NCBI RefSeq assembly: GCF_026627445.1
Contig: NZ_JAPNLJ010000031.1
Location: 37,463-101,462, forward strand
Direction of reading: 5' to 3'
DNA length: 64,000 nucleotides
DNA from: Streptomyces sp. H27-H1
GTDB lineage: Bacteria > Actinomycetota > Actinomycetes > Streptomycetales > Streptomycetaceae
A program made the position numbers and the translations under genes. How positions within the stretch are numbered: position 1 is the stretch's first letter; the number at the start of each line of letters is the position of its first letter. Below the pieces are notes generated by a model that was given only the letters and a program-made list of their open reading frames with translations, did no database searches and was not told where the DNA came from. Shown here piece after piece: positions 63,243 through 64,000 of the stretch.

Positions 63243-63790
63243 TGGCCGGCTCGGTGCGCCGGTATGACCCGGACCGGCGGGGCCGGATCATCGACGCGGC
63301 CATCCGGGTGGTGGGTGCCCGGGGCATCGCGGGGCTGAGCCACCGCAGCGTGGCCGCGGAGGCCGACGTACCGCTCGGCTCCACGACGTACCACTTCAAG
63401 ACCCTGGACGACCTGCTGGTCGCGGCCCTGCGGCAGGCCAACGAGGGCTTCGCCCGGACGGTGGCCGACTCCGCGGCGCTGGCCGATCCGGACGCGGACC
63501 TCGCGGCCGCGCTGGCCGCCCTGCTGGGCGGGTTCCTGGGGGCGGACCGGGCCCGGGCGGAGCTGGAGTACGAGCTCTACCTGGCCGCCCTGCGTCGCCC
63601 CGCGCTGCGTCCCGTGGCGGCCGAGTGGTGCGAGGCCGTCTCCGCGGCGCTGTCCGCGCGGGCGGATCCGGCGACGGCCCGTGCGCTGGTGGCGGTGATG
63701 GACGGGATCAGCCTGCAGGTACTGCTCAAGGGCGCGCAGTACGACGAGGCGTACGCGCGCGAGGTCCTGCGGCGGGTGCTGCGACCCTGA
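63242..63790 (+). CDS. TetR-family transcriptional regulator
   Basis: The protein has 182 residues. The N-terminal helix-turn-helix is clear (RRGRIIDAAIRVVGARGIAGLSHRSVAAEADVPLGSTTYHFKTLDDLL), and the rest is the helical ligand-binding and dimerisation domain ending DGISLQVLLKGAQYD. It probably represses the SMR gene and itself through the shared GTAC-N4-GTAC element. ATG at 63242 is chosen because sequence upstream in frame is not protein-like; the start overlaps the leader stop. Confidence 0.9.
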   Translation: MAGSVRRYDPDRRGRIIDAAIRVVGARGIAGLSHRSVAAEADVPLGSTTYHFKTLDDLLVAALRQANEGFARTVADSAALADPDADLAAALAALLGGFLGADRARAELEYELYLAALRRPALRPVAAEWCEAVSAALSARADPATARALVAVMDGISLQVLLKGAQYDEAYAREVLRRVLRP

Positions 63791-63805
63791 CGGGCGGCCC
63801 TCACC

Positions 63806-63825
63806 GGCGCCCCGGCCGGGGCGCC
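63806..63825. terminator. Palindrome after the TetR gene
   Basis: GGCGCCCCGGCCGGGGCGCC is perfectly self-complementary over 20 bases, positioned as a terminator of the SMR/TetR unit. Confidence 0.6.
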
Positions 63826-63830
63826 GTCCA

Positions 63831-63852
63831 GGGCCCGGGCCCGGGCCCGGGC
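63831..63852. repeat. GGGCCC tandem repeat
   Basis: The hexamer GGGCCC is repeated about three and a half times, a simple sequence prone to secondary structure. Confidence 0.85.
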
Positions 63853-63876
63853 CGCCGCCCCGGCCGCCGAGGGCTA

Positions 63877-64000
63877 GGTTCTGTTTCCTGGATCAGGTGC
63901 GGAGCCAGATCGTGAGGGCTGCGAGAGTGACTGTTCCGAGGTAGACATAGGCGCGTTTGTCGTAGCGGGTGGCGACTGCCCGGAAGTTTTTGAGGCGGTT
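63877..64000 (-). mobile_element. End of an IS5-family insertion sequence, continuing past the window
   Basis: The transposase tail below is followed by a short AT-richer stretch (GGTTCTGTTTCCTGG) directly after CTAG at 63873-63876, where the GC-rich chromosomal sequence ends. This is a plausible right terminus with a CTAG or TA target. The other end and its inverted repeat are outside the window, so the boundary is approximate. Confidence 0.6.
63892..64000 (-). CDS. C-terminal fragment of an IS5-family DDE transposase
   Basis: On the minus strand the last 36 codons read NRLKNFRAVATRYDKRAYVYL and then GTVTLAALTIWLRT before TGA. This ending, with the R-Y-D-K-R motif and a terminal IWLR, is characteristic of IS5-family transposases common in Streptomyces. 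The 5' part is cut off by the window edge, so completeness cannot be judged. Its base composition is less GC-rich than the flanking DNA. Confidence 0.85.

Overview
The window is high-GC actinobacterial chromosome, almost certainly from a Streptomyces. The third codon positions are nearly all G or C and GTG starts are frequent. It carries the sporulation regulator whiA. From memory, the gene order from uvrB through uvrA, uvrC-rapZ-yvcK-whiA, gap-pgk-tpiA-secG, pgi, the tkt-tal-zwf-opcA-pgl cluster, ctaB, ctaA and the suf operon matches the conserved core region around SCO1919-SCO1970 of S. coelicolor. Most of the window is therefore well-conserved housekeeping DNA. Accessory material is limited to small islands, chiefly both ends, the 22.9-25.6 kb segment and some intergenic repeats.

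Layout. 1-4.3 kb: tail of a kinase-like gene, a lipoprotein, a pseudouridine-catabolism pair (psuG, psuK), a broken methyltransferase and a cupin. 4.3-4.45 kb: a palindromic MITE-like element between convergent genes. 4.45-9.97 kb: an MFS exporter, an alkylguanine-type methyltransferase, a secreted phosphodiesterase and uvrB. 10.06-13.93 kb: TerD, a TerD fusion protein and a TerC-family membrane protein behind a yybP-ykoY type (Mn2+) riboswitch. 14-18.1 kb: a secreted serine hydrolase, an MHS transporter, an MBL hydrolase and a mycothiol-dependent isomerase-family protein. 18.3-21.3 kb: uvrA. 21.4-25.6 kb: a sugar kinase, a Rieske lipoprotein, an HTH regulator and a secreted papain-like protease with a membrane-anchored partner. 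25.7-30.8 kb: the overlapping uvrC-rapZ-yvcK-whiA operon. 31-34 kb: a large secreted M14 carboxypeptidase. 34.1-40.0 kb: gap, pgk, tpiA, secG, an RbpA-like gene and pgi. 40.1-46.8 kb: the pentose-phosphate operon on the minus strand. 47.1-54.8 kb: ctaB, ctaA, an amidohydrolase-like gene, a TPR-like gene, an ABC exporter and a formate/nitrite-type channel. 54.9-61.5 kb: the complete sufR-B-D-ferredoxin-C-S-U-T operon. 61.6-64 kb: a frameshifted secreted protein, an SMR efflux gene with a TetR regulator, and the 3' end of an IS5-type transposase cut by the window edge.

How the parts work together. Three nucleotide-excision-repair genes plus ogt make this a DNA-repair neighbourhood. uvrB and uvrC each have a promoter matching the LexA-independent, RecA-NDp type damage-response consensus at the position expected for leaderless mRNAs. 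Because uvrC overlaps rapZ, and rapZ-yvcK-whiA overlap one another, that promoter could also carry damage signals into cell-wall control and sporulation. Central carbon metabolism is grouped as lower glycolysis (gap-pgk-tpiA), pgi, and the oxidative plus non-oxidative pentose phosphate branches. Haem A synthesis (ctaB, ctaA) and Fe-S assembly (suf) supply respiration.

The most informative regulatory readings are: the RecA-NDp promoters; the Mn2+ riboswitch, whose P1 strand competes with a perfect 10-bp Shine-Dalgarno-sequestering stem; a CAAC-N6-GTTG SufR operator overlapping the sufR start; and a 19-nt element shared by the SMR and TetR starts, the latter with an 11-residue leader ORF overlapping the regulator start (TGATG). 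No wholly new multi-gene system could be established. The least explained loci are the TerD/FtsK-like fusion and the regulator/papain-like protease/anchored-partner cassette.
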